NCBI GenBank assembly: GCA_030068075.1
Contig: CM057826.1
Span: forward strand, 71,583,312-71,647,311
Length of the DNA: 64,000 nt
From: Paguma larvata
Lineage: Eukaryota > Chordata > Mammalia > Carnivora > Viverridae
Direction of reading: 5' to 3'
Shown here piece after piece: positions 49,775-62,404 of this stretch. The translations under genes and the position numbers were made by a program. A model generated the notes under the pieces. That model did not search any database and was not told the DNA's origin. It was given only the letters and a program-made list of their open reading frames with translations. The number at the start of each line of letters is the position of its first letter. Position 1 is the first letter of the stretch.

Positions 49775-52700
49775 CTTCTCAGCCTTTTCAGATGAAGTGA
49801 CCACAATGTTGGGCTCATCTCTTGCTGGATTTTAACCCCATTATTCTTCGCTGTCTCACAAGCTCTCTGAAGTATTTGAAGAGACATTTTATAAATATAC
49901 CTCAGCTTTTCTATTTTTCTCAGTAATAGCGTTGGTATTAATCAGTCTGCCATTACCAAGACAATTCTAATGACAGTGGAAAAGGAAGTACAAGGGAAAA
50001 GTTGTTTTGTTACTCTTTAAAGTACAAGATACCAGTGTAACTGTGAATGTTGCTGAGGATAGAGTCAGAGAGAAAAGAGTTGATGATACAGATAAAAAGA
50101 AGTAACTGATGGACATGTTGACCTTATAAGGCATCTATCTTAAAAGTTGGGTGTATCTAGCTCATAGATACCAGAAGAGAAATTGAACTTTATGAAAGAT
50201 AAGACTGAATGTTCAACCAGATTAAAAACAAAAGGAAGCATTCTCTGTCCATTATGGAAAACAAGCCAGCTTTTGTCCGTTCTATGACTCTATGCATGCG
50301 AGAACCCAAACGTGGGTGGGTGTGGGGGTAGTGGGGACTGGAGACACTTCTGACACTGGCCTTTCCAGTGTTATGCTTTAAATACTTGTCTCTGTTTCAG
50401 GAGTTCTGATCATCACAGCATATTTACTTTGCTATGTTGGAGGAGGAGCCCAGGGGACTGAATAACACACAATAGTGTGAGAGTCTTCATTTCAAACAAA
50501 GAGTGAAATTTGGAGCATGAAATAAGATTAAGTATTTTTGTTATATGTCATGAATCGCTTTTGTAAATGAAACTTGTTAATCTTCGATTTCCTTTTACGA
50601 AAGGAAAGTGAATGATATTCCCTTCCAATATTGCCAAAATGCTAACAAGTCATTTGCAAAAGCACTAAAGCTCTGAAACTAAACGGAGACAGGGTGACAC
50701 AGGATGAAGTGCAGGGTTTGAAGGCCAATCTAGCTTCATAGCCCCCAATCTTAGAATAATTTTTTCATTATGACTTTTAGTAAACCAAGAGTTACCAGGA
50801 AATGGTTAACTCTTGGTATTTGCCCCAGAACTAATACAAGAAGCCGAGGAAACCAGGCTCACAGAATTGGTTTGATTGAACAGTAGAAGGAAGTAATAGT
50901 GATTTCTGATGGCGCCTTATGATTTTGCTTGTGACCAGAATGTTTCCGTGCCTTTAGATGCCCAGTGACCATATGAGGAAACAGGATGTTAGAGGTCTGG
51001 GGAGAAATCTGGCCAGAGATTCAGTTGTGCTAACCATTTGAATATAGAGTTGGCACCATATGCCATGAGATAACCTGGGAAGAATGGAGATTACGAGAGA
51101 AGAGAGCTTAGGTTAAAGCTACCGGGATGAGGACAGAGCCAGTCAGAAGTCTGGTGCAGGAAAGATGATCCAGTATTAGAGGCTGAACAGGAATAGACAA
51201 TGAGACAAGAGAAGTCTTATGATCCCAAATGCCAGAGACAAATGTGTTTCAAAAACGTAGGAGCAGTCAGTGGAGTCAAATGCTGCTATGAAGAAATTCC
51301 CTGCTAGATACACACGTCTTAGTGGGGGAATGGACCTCCCTTGCTAGGACTGGCCTTGTCTGCCTACACCTTTGATCTTACTTTTTCCTGATCTAAGGCA
51401 ATTTGTCTCTGTCATCCTGAGGGGAAACTCCCCTGGATGCATATTTCTTGTAACATTCTCTCCTTTCCCCTTTTTAAGGCAAACTCTCAGAAAGAGTGGT
51501 CTAATAGTATCTTTTACTTTCTTTATTAACCCACTGCAGTCATGTATCTGTTTCTGCTCTCACGTGGTTGTTGAAATTATAATCATGCCCAGATTATCCA
51601 GGGAAGGAACGTAGGATGAGAAAAGCAATGGGCCAATGACATTTCACGGGACATGATGTCTACCTGATAAGGCTCTTATGTGGATTAAATTAAGTAACAC
51701 TTGTAAACTAATAATTACAGAGCCTCATACATAGTTTCAAATACTAGATTACATTTCCTTGACCCGTTGCACCCTCTTCTAAGTAAACTACCTGTGGTCA
51801 CGTAGTTCCTAAGTGACTGCAGATTCAAACTGAGGTCTGCTTGGCTGAAAAGGCTGACTGCCTGCAAACTATTTGCTCCTGGAAACCACAGTCCCTGTCC
51901 AATTTCTTAGCTTCACACCTCCACGCTGGACCTCACCCTGCTAATCTGCTTCTACTCCAGAGATCAGCCTTCCCTGGCTGCCCATCCCACTTGTCCTGAC
52001 ACCCTAACTGTGTCAGTCCCTAGAGAAAGTTGCAGGTCAAAAGGGAGGTTAAGGTAACAACTATTAAGTAAGATCTGTGAGCATTATTTGCCAAGTTTAC
52101 AGGAATGGAGCAAATAAATATCCAATAAATGGAAGAATGCATTCAGGAAGCTTGGGATTAGTCAATATATGCACATGATCAATATAAGAGGGGCTCTGCA
52201 AGTCTGCAGTAACATCTCCAATAAGCTCATCTCTAAATTTCAATACCTTATGGAAACTTTAATTTGTAATTCAAGAGATGCCCAGTAGGTGGTGTGGCTT
52301 ACTCACAGATGGTTTTTCAGAGCCAACCACGGATAGTAGTTTGCATCCTAAAAATCTTATTAATGCGGGAGGAGTTTGGGAAAATAATTTAGACCATCTT
52401 CTTCCTTTTCCAAAATAGGAAAATGGAGATGAAATATTATATAATTTACAACGGAAGATCCAGCACTGAAACCAGGTGGCTGATAGTCACCTGAAATTCT
52501 CCTGTTTATACTAGATACCAGGCTCCAACTTTGGGTAACTTCCCAGAAGAAAGCCATGCAATCCCTAAGCAGCTAGGTCTGGGTTATGAGGGTGTAAGTA
52601 TACGTAAGAAAGTTTTCTGCCATGGGAAGACCACATTCTTAGGATGGTACTCTATTGGAGCTATTTATATAGTATTAAGAAGTCCCAAAAGAAAGGGACA

Positions 52701-52984
52701 TTTAAACTGGGAAGAAATGTACTCCTTCACCTTTCTGACTTTCTCCCACCACCTTCTGTTTTTTCCCCTACAACAAAATCCCACCTTCCAAGTGTTCCCC
52801 ATTCAGGTTGTAAGTAAGAAGAAAGCCAGTGTCCAAAAATGGCTTCCTTCCCAGGCTATCCCAGAACTTGGAATTACCCCAGAGATAAAGGCAAGGTCAT
52901 CATGTCATGTCCACTTCTAAAAGACATTCCTGGGAGAAATTCACATCCATTCCATTACTGGAAAAATTATTATTAAAAAAAATT
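49775..52984. other. Non-coding, no gene seen
   Basis: No exon recognised. A piece near 51190-51330 (GTGGAGTCAAATGCTGCTAT) resembles the old repeat at 46.6-48.1 kb. Reverse MIR-like signal near 51790-51850. The open frame at 52531-52920 lacks a recognised domain and splice support. Confidence 0.4.
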
Positions 52985-53202
52985 TTTTTTAATTTTTTTA
53001 AGGTTTATTTAATTTTGAGACAGAGAGAGACAGAGCATGAGTGGGGGAGAGGCAGAGAGAGAGGGAGACACAGAATCCGAAACAGGCTCCAGGCTCTGAG
53101 CTATCAGCACAGAGCCCGATGTGGGGCTCGAACTCACAGACCACGAGATCATGACCTGAGCCAAAGTCGGACGATCAACCGACTGAGCCACCCAGGCGCC
53201 CC
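52985..53202 (-). mobile_element. CAN-SINE, feliform type
   Basis: Reverse copy very close to consensus (GAGCCACCCAGGCGCCCCT). TATTATTAAAAA occurs on both sides, near 52968 and 53203, as target duplication. Confidence 0.94.
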
Positions 53203-53906
53203 TATTATTAAAAATTTTTATATGCCAGGGATAGAGCTGTAAAACTAGGAGTCAAGACCAACTATTCTCATGGAGTTTTATTTTACTGTAGGAAGAGACA
53301 GAAAAGAAACAAGATAATTTCTGACACTGATAAGTGTGGCTTTGAGAGTGGCTACGGGGGTAGGGGTGGGGATGGGGTTGGGAGGCTATTTTTAGAGAAT
53401 AGTTAAGAAAGTTTGTCTGAGAAGATGATATTTCAGATAAAACAAAGATCTGGAGGAATGATTTCAGCAGAGGATACAACTAGTACAAAGGACCGGAGGA
53501 GGGAGTAGTAAGCTGTTTTCAATCATTATATCCTTACCAAGCATTAGGTGGTTCATCGGACTGCGTCTCCGAAGCTGCCACTTTTACTTGCTGGTAAAAG
53601 AAAGATACTGAAGGAACTAAAGTTCACATGGGATAGGGGAAGGGCCATTCTGCAACAAGTCAGGGTGTCTCTCCCTTAGAGGAGAGGTGGGGGAGAAGGG
53701 AGGCCAGAAGTGTGACATGGGCTATGGGGGGGTTCCAGAGACAAGACATCACAAGAAAGCAGAAAAGATTTACCAAATGGACAAACCGAGGTCACCAAAT
53801 ACAAACTGTAGGTACTTAAAAGTAGCTCTTAAAAGAGATTTTAAAATAGCCTGCTTATTTCCATCTCAATGTTTCGTAAAATATAGCCTAAAAGTCACAA
53901 ATCAGA

Positions 53907-54125
53907 GGGGCACCTGGGTGGCTCAGTGGGTTGAACCTCTGACTTTGGCTCAGAGCTTGATCTCATAGCTTGTGAGTTCAAGCCCCATGTCAGGCTCTGT
54001 GCTGACAGCTCAGAGCCTGACTCCTGCTTCAGATTCTGTGTCTCCCTCTCTCTGTGCCCTTCCCCCCCCTTGTGCTCTTGCTTTCTCAAAAATAAATAAA
54101 ACACTAAAAACATGTAAAAAATAAT
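53907..54125 (+). mobile_element. CAN-SINE, feliform type
   Basis: Forward copy. Diverged 17-base target duplications, AAAAGTCACAAATCAGA and AAAAGCTACAAATTAGA, at 53890-53906 and 54126-54142. Confidence 0.92.
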
Positions 54126-54224
54126 AAAAGCTACAAATTAGAATCACCCAGGTACTTGTCAGAGACCTCTGGGTATCACATCAGGTTTTTCAAATCTGAA
54201 TTTATGGGATGGGAATTATAATAT

Positions 54225-54273
54225 ATCTAGATTTATTATAATTTCTGATTATATAAATCTAGATTTATTATAA
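54225..54273 (+). repeat. 17-base direct repeat plus CA run nearby
   Basis: ATCTAGATTTATTATAA occurs at 54225-54241 and 54257-54273. A short CA run follows at 54297-54309. Confidence 0.8.
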
Positions 54274-54309
54274 GTAGAATTATGACTAATTAGATACACA
54301 CACACACAC

Positions 54310-56711
54310 TGTGACTGTCACACACACTAAACTTGAGAACTGATTCTCTGTAGAATTTATATCTTTCCAGAGCTTCACCCCCTCAAAGAGTATGGCCTTC
54401 TATTTCTGCTAGCACAGGCTCTGTTGTTCAAAGTAGGAAACGCTAAAACACCTCTTAGGAAAAGAGAGAAGATTAATGCACGATAAAACAGAGCAAAACA
54501 AAACAAAACAAAAACCTGCAAAACATTAGGGTGTTTTAAAGAGATCTTTCTTTAATAGTTCCCTTTATAAAAAATACATAGCTCTTTGGCAATTTGTGGG
54601 AATTTTTATCCATAATATATAAAGGATCCCTTTTCTTTCTAGATTTGAATAAACAAAGGACCTTTCCTCTAGGGCACAGTATTATTTTTCCTATGTAATT
54701 TTGTATGCAATAATGTTCTCTCCCTACATTGCAAGAGCGCTGAGTTCTCACCTCATCCAGCTCTTAAGGATGCATAGAAGAGAATGTTCCGTAAGTGAAA
54801 TTGTGGGTTGGGAGGTTGTGATTTCACCTGCCGCAATAGACAACACTGAGGACACTCAAATGCGTTTGGAATGGTGAAGAAAATTAGTATGTTCCTCAAT
54901 CCACTGGTATATTTGTATTTGGTTTAGAAAACTATGGCCAAAAAAGCAAGAGTAAATTTGGACTTCTTACCCACCCACCTCCCATCTGTAATGAGGTACT
55001 GAGGTTTTTTTCACTAACTCTTCCACTTACCCAACCCCAATAAACAAACAAAAAGAATAGGATTACCTGGTTGCCTGATACATTTAATACTTGATTTCTT
55101 TCTTACCTTCTGGCATCAAAAATTTGAAGAGAGAGCGTAGAACTTCTTTCTCCCATAGATTTTTCTGGCAGGCCATAGTGCCTAACCATAGCCGCACTTG
55201 TAGCTGTGGGGCTTTGGAAAAATGTTTCAGAAGCCCAACAATCTTCGCTTAAAGACTCTTCAACCACTGTTCACACTCTCCAAATGCTTTCAGCAAAATG
55301 TCAGAGGCTTTGTCAGGGTGGAAATTATTTTAAGGCTTCATAATACATTATTTTTCCCTGGAACTGCCTTATCTCCTTACTTCAGTAAAATATCTGCTAA
55401 ACCAGCAAAAGGAGAATCAGTCAATTAAAGTTTGTGTATTTGTTCTTCACAAGGAATTCTTAGGTACGAGTTTAAGAATGGACAATGAAGGCAAATTATT
55501 CATGAGGTACATATGCCATTTGCATTTTTCCCTTTGGGATACATTTGTCATCATCATTTACATGGAAGGTATTTGCTTGCAGATCTGCCCTTTTGCCTCA
55601 GAACTAGGATAATGTTTCCATTTACACTGAGTCATCCTTGTCCTAAATATTGCATAGTGGCACAGACTGCCATTTCCTGTTTCCTTGGGCCAAACACGAT
55701 GACAAGGCAAACGAGGCTATAGTACCCAAATCCCTTGTTGTGTGCCATTTTGTGTGGTGGTCAGATGTGTTTGTATATTGCAAGGAATTATAATATTAAA
55801 TGAGTTGCATAAAATCCTACCCAAGAAAAATTTTTTCCTACCCAAGAAATTTTAAAATAAAAAGCCTGCAAATGGAGTACCTGCTCTAGCTATGAAAAAT
55901 GTGTTCTGAAAGCACAGAAGGAACATTTGCAACTTGAACCTTTTCATCAGAAATTGAGAGAACTCAAGGTCAGTTTAATATTAATTCCCACCCAGCTCTT
56001 TCATCTAATAGATATCAAGTCGCATTTGAATTTGGTAAAGAGATATAAATTTAGGTCAGTTTAGCCTTCACAGGACAAATTTCTTGAGAAATATTCTGTA
56101 CCCGGCTATTCTGTCTTGAGTATCATTAGGTTATTTTAAGGTGAGAATGACCAAAACTTGCCTTTTTCATAGAAAGGGAAATTCATTTCTGGTAAGTTGA
56201 AATTGCCTTTGAATAATTTATAGGGAACAGAGAATTCATCAGATCTCATATTATCAGCAGCCATGAGATTGCCTTGTTCTATAATGGGTGCTATGGGAAC
56301 TGGGAAGCTGGAGTTGGTGAGCATAATTTCTAACCAGGATCTCATACAGGTTAGAGGCAGGCAACATTTAAGAAATGAAAGGTCTGAGTCAAAACTGTGT
56401 AAAAAGGAACCTTAAAAAAAACAGCCTCTCTATAAAGAATATTCCCTGGACCTCCTACCCTGATCCCGATATTCAGTCCACCACAGTTCTCAGACAATAT
56501 TCAGGGCCTTGTCTCATAATATTACCACCCTCTTCTCCTTTTCATTAGGTGGAGAGGTGATAATAATAGGAACAACAAGATAAAATAATAAAGCCACACA
56601 AAATGAAAACAGCTTAATCTGAACAAAGTGAGAAAAGACCTCCAAATTCATTGATGATTAGTTCCTTATTTTTCTATTCAAATATTAGAATTCCTTCTCC
56701 CACTCTTTTCA
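54310..56711. other. Non-coding, no gene seen
   Basis: No exon or repeat recognised with confidence. AAAAC units repeat at 54491-54514. Confidence 0.4.
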
Positions 56712-56800
56712 AGTAAACTCTACACCCCAATATGGGGCTTGAACTATGACGCTGAGATTAAGAGCCGCATGCTCTACCAACTGAGTCAGCCAGGTGTCCC
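56712..56800 (-). mobile_element. tRNA-derived SINE head, older subtype
   Basis: GGGGCTTGAACTATGACGCT and GCTCTACCAACTGAGTCAGC match a reverse tRNA-like head with B-box and A-box complements. Only the head remains. Confidence 0.8.
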
Positions 56801-59571
56801 TCTCCTACTCTTTCAAATCTGCTGTGGAATAGACTACCTTGAATCCTTTTCAAAATTTAGAGATTTATCATCTTGGGAATTCCCCAATATCCCATGTATA
56901 GACGTCTTATTCATTAGCTTAAAGTGCTCTTATTGGCTATCTTTTGTATACAAGGGACACAGCTAATCACTAGTCTAAAAATCAAGTTGAGTAGAACCAA
57001 ACTCCTACTCTCATAATGGGTGGTAACTGCACTTAAACTTTTAGCTTGGGTAGGATTTCTGCACACATGATGGGGGAAAAGAATTCCCGATAGAAGTAAC
57101 AGCCTGGACAAGAATGTGGTTGGACCCAACCAAGGAACTGTAAGTGGACCAATCTGATTGCATCATGAAGTATATGGGGAAGACTAATGGAGATTTAGAT
57201 TGTAAAGATAGACCAAAGCCAAATACTAACAAACCTTAACATCAGAGTAAAGAGCTGTACCTTATTTGGGTGGCAATGAAGAATCACTGAGTAGTTTTGA
57301 ACCCCCGAAGCATAAATGAAAGATAAATGGAGCTAATTTTTTAGGATTGTGGGGAAGTGCTGGGAGGTTGGGTTGCAGGGTGAGTCGGAAAGCCTTGCAT
57401 TAATTCAGGCGAGAGATAAGAGGCTAAATTTGGGTGATGGCACTAAGCACCAAGGAGAGAAAATCGATCTCAGAAATATCTGAGTTGTATACGTGCTATT
57501 CCAAACTTTTTCTTGCTATCCTACCTTGCTTTCCACCACTCTAATAACCTCTATCCCACTGTAGACACCCCCCTTCTCCAGCCCATAGATAAGGAGGTCC
57601 TTAACCTGGAGTCCAAAGACCCCTGAGAGTATAATATTAAAAGCTTCTTGGACCTGGATGGGGAAAAAAGTTACATCTCTATTTTCACTCACCTCTAACT
57701 GAAGCTTAAGATTTTCCTCAATTATAAAATAAGAAACAAATCACTATAAAATTATCTGTCAACTTTTCAATAACAGAAATTACAGAAATGTCATATTATA
57801 GTTATTGTTCATCTATTAAAATATAGTTTGTGTTCATCACTATTTTAAAAGTAGGACAGCAATTAGGCCCATTACCAGATCCTATTGTCGAATGTGTGAC
57901 TAGGGAGGCAAATGCTACCGTATCTCAAATTTGTCTTTAATATTTCGATCATGATATTTCAATATAATTGATTTCCTTTGTAATCCTATGTATTACACGT
58001 TTGAAAATGACACGCAAGCTTCTCCAGACTGTCAAATATCAGGAAGCCTTGCGGAGATTTGAATCATCCTTTGTGTCATGACCTGACACAATTTCCTCAC
58101 TATCTTCAAGGTCTAGCTCTCTAGGTTTGAGAGAAAATATTGCACCTGTCCCTCCTAAAGGCATCTTTGTTTTTGTCCATCACCTGTAGACCAGGGAAGG
58201 AAAAATATCCCCCCATTTCCCACTTCACTGCTAGTCTCACCTCTTCCTTCCTACCCCCACCTTTATAAAAACTTCTATTTTATGAACTTTCTTTGGTACA
58301 CACTCAGAATGCCAATGCTTCTGTAACCAAGCATAATCTCCATCTCCATTTTGTCCTTTTTTTTTTTTTCCTGGAGAATTCTTTCTATGCAAAATAAATA
58401 CTGAACTATTTCTGGATCTAGTCAGTTTGTCGCTGCTGCGTACCGGAAGCCAACAATGTTTAAAGGTGAACCCCAGTCTGTATTAATTCACTTCCTTGTA
58501 AGTGGGAGCAGGAGGTGAGAGAGGAATTTCCTGCTGGGAAATTAATGCTGCAGGAGGCACCTTGACAGGACTGTTGACTATCCAGTGATGTGGGGAGAAA
58601 AGGCAGGAAGGAAATTATTGACTGAACAATGGAAAGAAGGTATTTTTAGGGGACAAGATGTGCCCCAAACACGAATTTCATCTAGGACTGACCCTGACGC
58701 TCCCCCTGAATGATCTTGTGCATTGTGAATCTTGGCACACATGCATAAACTGATAACCTCTGTTACATAACTTTTCAAAGGGCACAGGCTTAAGCCACAC
58801 ACTGAAAATGAAAGCACAAGAAATAATTGCTTTGTTGACGTTGCGATGAAACTAGCATAATGTTAACAACAGATTTTGTCTTCATGAAAGTGCCTTCCAC
58901 TTTACCTCATTTTCTGTAACCAAGAGATGGCACTGGTGATGGGAAAGAACAGCATAGGTATACCGTCGAACTCTGTGGGGATTTCAATGTGGGTTTGTGT
59001 CGTCAGGCCTTTTTGTCTTTTAACATATACATTCAATGACTAATGAAAAAAATTATTAGCTGGCAAATCGTAGACAGAAGTTTCATCAATATTCTTTCCC
59101 ATTATTGCAAGAAAATAATGAGGTTTCGAGGGTCATTTCTGAAAATCTGTAACTTGACATTTTCAATAATCATCAAGAAAATAGGAATGTGAAGTTCGAT
59201 CTTTAAAATTGGAGCTGTAGATGCAAAGATTTCTAGTATCACAAAAGGCAGGCTTAGAATTCGAATGACTCTTATAATTTGAAGTAATTGGTGGGTGGGG
59301 GCAGATATATACTAAGGGAAGAGGAGCCAAATGTCTATGTGTGTGAGACCAAAAACGTGAAGGGGCTAGTGTGGGCCATAAGCATCCAGAAAGCAAAACT
59401 GAACTGGAAAATGCGGAAATGTTCACTCCCTGGCTACTGTGAAGCCATTGTTTCACTAAGGAGAGCAGTAGGAGTGCTCCATCCGAATGCAGTGTCTGTG
59501 GAGACGTGAAGGGGGAGGGTCACTGCCACAGGAGAGGTCAACAACCATATGGTCCTAAGAAAGGAATTACT
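56801..59571. other. Non-coding, no gene seen
   Basis: No exon recognised, and no part reads as the missing PH strands. A T run is at 58357-58370. Open frames such as 59288-59509 were considered and not accepted. Confidence 0.4.
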
Positions 59572-59805
59572 GGGGGCACCTCGTGGCTCAGTTGGTTAAG
59601 CTTCCGACTTTAGCTCAAGTCATGATCTCATGGTCTCATGGTTAGTGGGTTTGAGACTCTTGCCAGGCTCTGTGCTGACAGCGTGGAGCCTGGAGCCGGC
59701 TTCAAGTTCTGTGACTCCCTCTCTCTCTCTGCCCCTCCCCACCCCTTGTTCACACCCTGTCTCTCTCTCTCAAAAATAAATAAACATTAAAAAAAAATTT
59801 TTTTT
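59572..59805 (+). mobile_element. CAN-SINE, feliform type
   Basis: Forward copy with a short internal duplication (CATGATCTCATGGTCTCATG). Target duplication AAAGGAATTACT / AAAGAATTACT on both sides, near 59560 and 59806. Confidence 0.92.
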
Positions 59806-60379
59806 AAAGAATTACTAAAAAAAAAAGTGCAAGGATATGACATTTGGAAAAAAGAAGATTGTGAGAATTAAATGTACAGGCCAGTATTGCTCCACAGCGG
59901 TATTCAAAGAGCACACAGGGGGGAAAAATTGCTTTAAAGGACTATGTATTAAGTTGTTCATATGTAAATTATTTTCAGTTTAAGGGTTTATACTTTCTTC
60001 TGCAATTATGTCCTTCCTAATTTTCTGGTGTTAAATTGCCTTTTCTTTTTGAACTACAAATGATAGTAGCTTTTTCTTAAACCCTCCTCTTGGGGAAATT
60101 TTTTTAAAAAGAAAATTGAGAAGTACATCCAATCTCCCCAACTCATTTTCATTCTCTACTTTTAGCATGGCTAGTTCAGATTCGTGATACCTGAACTTGT
60201 TTGTTACATAAGTCTTTCAGAAAAATTTAAGCACATATCCCCAGTATTTGGGACTTTATTTATAAATTACATTTATATGCTGCCTTGATAATATACATCG
60301 ATATTACACAAAAAAATATAAATTTAAAAGGATAAAAGGAAAAATAGACATTAAAACTTTTTGTTTTTTAAAGATTCTA

Positions 60380-60597
60380 GAGCGCCTGGGTGACTCAGTG
60401 TACGACTTTGGCTCAGGTCACAATCTCACGGTTTGTGAGTTTGAGCCCGCAGCTGGGCTCTGTGCTGACAGCTCAGAGCCTGGAGCCTGTTTCGGATTCT
60501 GTGTCTCCCTCACTCTCTGCCCCTCCCCAACTGGCACTCACTCTATCTTTCTCTCTCTCTCAAAAATAAACATCAAAAAAAATTTTTAATTAAAAAA
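60380..60597 (+). mobile_element. CAN-SINE with head deletion
   Basis: Forward copy missing about 13 bases after GTGACTCAGT, where the GGTTAAGCGTCC part of the head is expected. Diverged target duplication AAAGATTCTA / AAAGATTTTA. Confidence 0.9.
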
Positions 60598-60967
60598 AAA
60601 AGATTTTAAAGAAGCTTTATGTTCTCTCTCATCTTAAAAATATTGTTGGGACCAACTTATTTAATATACCTTATTTTAAAAAAATCTTGGCACTTTGTGA
60701 GACCCGAATTCAAAGGTCTTGCTAAGAATTCAGTTTATTTTCATACATAGTTTTAGTGGCTGTCATAACTTATATACACACTTTACAAAGATAGAGATCC
60801 AAACAGAAGTGCCTTGTTGGCTGCACTGCCTAAATCACGGTACTCATTTTCAATCCCATTCACCAATTATGCAAAAGTTTTTCATTTAAATTTGGCTAGT
60901 AAATTTCCTTCTCCCTGATGTCAGTCACTCATCCGTGCAAACTATCCCGGCAGTGGTACATCTTACT

Positions 60968-62394
60968 TTTTCTTTTCTTTTTATAATATTTTATTTTCAA
61001 ATTGGTTTACATATAACACCCAGTGTTCATCCCAACATGTGCCCTTTTTAATGCACGTCACCCTCTCCTCCCTCCCTCACACCCCTCACCCTGAGTTTGT
61101 TCTTAGTCTTTGAGAGTCTCTTATGTTTTATCTCCCTCCCTCTCTGTGTCTTTTTTTCCTTTCCCCTCTTCCCCTCCCCCTGGTTTTTGCTTAGTCTCAC
61201 AAAGTCCACCTATTCGTGGAAACATATGGTATCTGTCTTTTTCTGACTGACTTATTTCACTTAACATAATACCCTCCAGTTCCATCCATGTTGCCACACA
61301 TGGCCAGATTTCATTTTTTCTCATTGCCACATAGTAGTCCATTGTATATATGTACCACATCTTCTTTATCCACTCGTCAGTTGATGGGCACTTGGTCTCT
61401 TTCCATGATTTGGCTATTGTCGAAAGTGCTGCTATGAACATTGGGGTACACGTGCCCCTATGCATCAGCATTCCTGTGTCTCTTGGGTAGATTCCTAGCA
61501 GTGATATTGCTGGGTCATAGGGTAGCTCTATTTTCATTTTTTTGAGGAACCTCCACACCGTTTTCCAGAGTTCCAAACTGCACCAGTTTGCATTCCCACC
61601 AACAGTGTAGGAGGGTGCCTACTTCTCCACATCCTCGCCAGCATCTATAGTTTCCTGATTTATTCATTTTAGCCACTCGAACCGGTGTAAGGTGGTATCT
61701 CAGTGTGGTTTTGATTTGTCTTTCCCTGATGATGAGTGACTTTGAGCATCGTTTCATGTGTCTGTTGGCCATCTGGATGTCCTCTTTGGAGAAGTGTCTA
61801 TTCATATCTTCCGCCCATTTCTTCACTGGGTTATTCGTTTTTCAGGTGCGGAGTTTGGTAAGTTCTTTATAGATCCTAGATACTAGTCCTTTATCCGATA
61901 TGTCATTTGCGATGATCTTTTCCCATTCCATTGGTTGCCTATTCGTTTTGTTGGTTGTTTCTTTTGCTGTGCAGAAGCTTTTTATCTTGATGAGGTCCCA
62001 ATAGTTCATTTTTGCTTTTAATTCCCTTGCCTTTGGAGACGTGTCAAGTAAGAAATTGGTGCATCTTAGATCAGAGAGGCTTTTTCCTGCTTTCTCCTCT
62101 AGGATTTTGACGGTTTCCTGTCTCACATTCAGATTTTATCCATTTAGAATTTATTTTTGTGAGTGGTGTAAGAAAGTGGTCTAGTTTCATTCTTTTGCAT
62201 GTTGCTGTCCAGTTCTCCCAGCACCATTTATTAAATAGGCTATCTTTTTCCCATTGGGTACTCTTTCCCGCTTTATCAAAGATTAGTTGGCCATATACTT
62301 GCGGGTCCATTTCTGAGTTTTCTATTCTATTCCATTGGTCTATGTGTCTGTTTTTGTGCCAATACCATACTGTCTTGATGACTACCACTTTGTA
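60968..62394 (-). mobile_element. 5'-truncated feliform LINE-1, 1.4 kb
   Basis: Reverse orientation: 3' end at left (CAAATTGGTTTACATATAAC), then the C-terminal part of ORF2 to the right. Readable ORF2 blocks lie at 61121-61576, 61515-61826, 61842-62126 and 62071-62394 on the minus strand, in three broken frames, with motifs such as [14 protein letters not shown] and [11 protein letters not shown]. The target duplication ACATCTTACT lies at 60958-60967 and 62395-62404. It lacks the endonuclease and most of the reverse transcriptase, so it cannot move by itself. Confidence 0.95.
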
Positions 62395-62404
62395 ACATCT
62401 TACT

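Noticed and set aside
50380..50466. Good acceptor (CTCTGTTTCAG at about 50400) with an open frame after it
   Set aside because: The three frames give a quick stop or a hydrophobic peptide without PH features.
52531..52920. 129-codon plus-strand open frame considered as the missing PH exon
   Set aside because: No PH strand pattern or terminal Trp helix, and no acceptor/donor pair in a fitting phase was evident.
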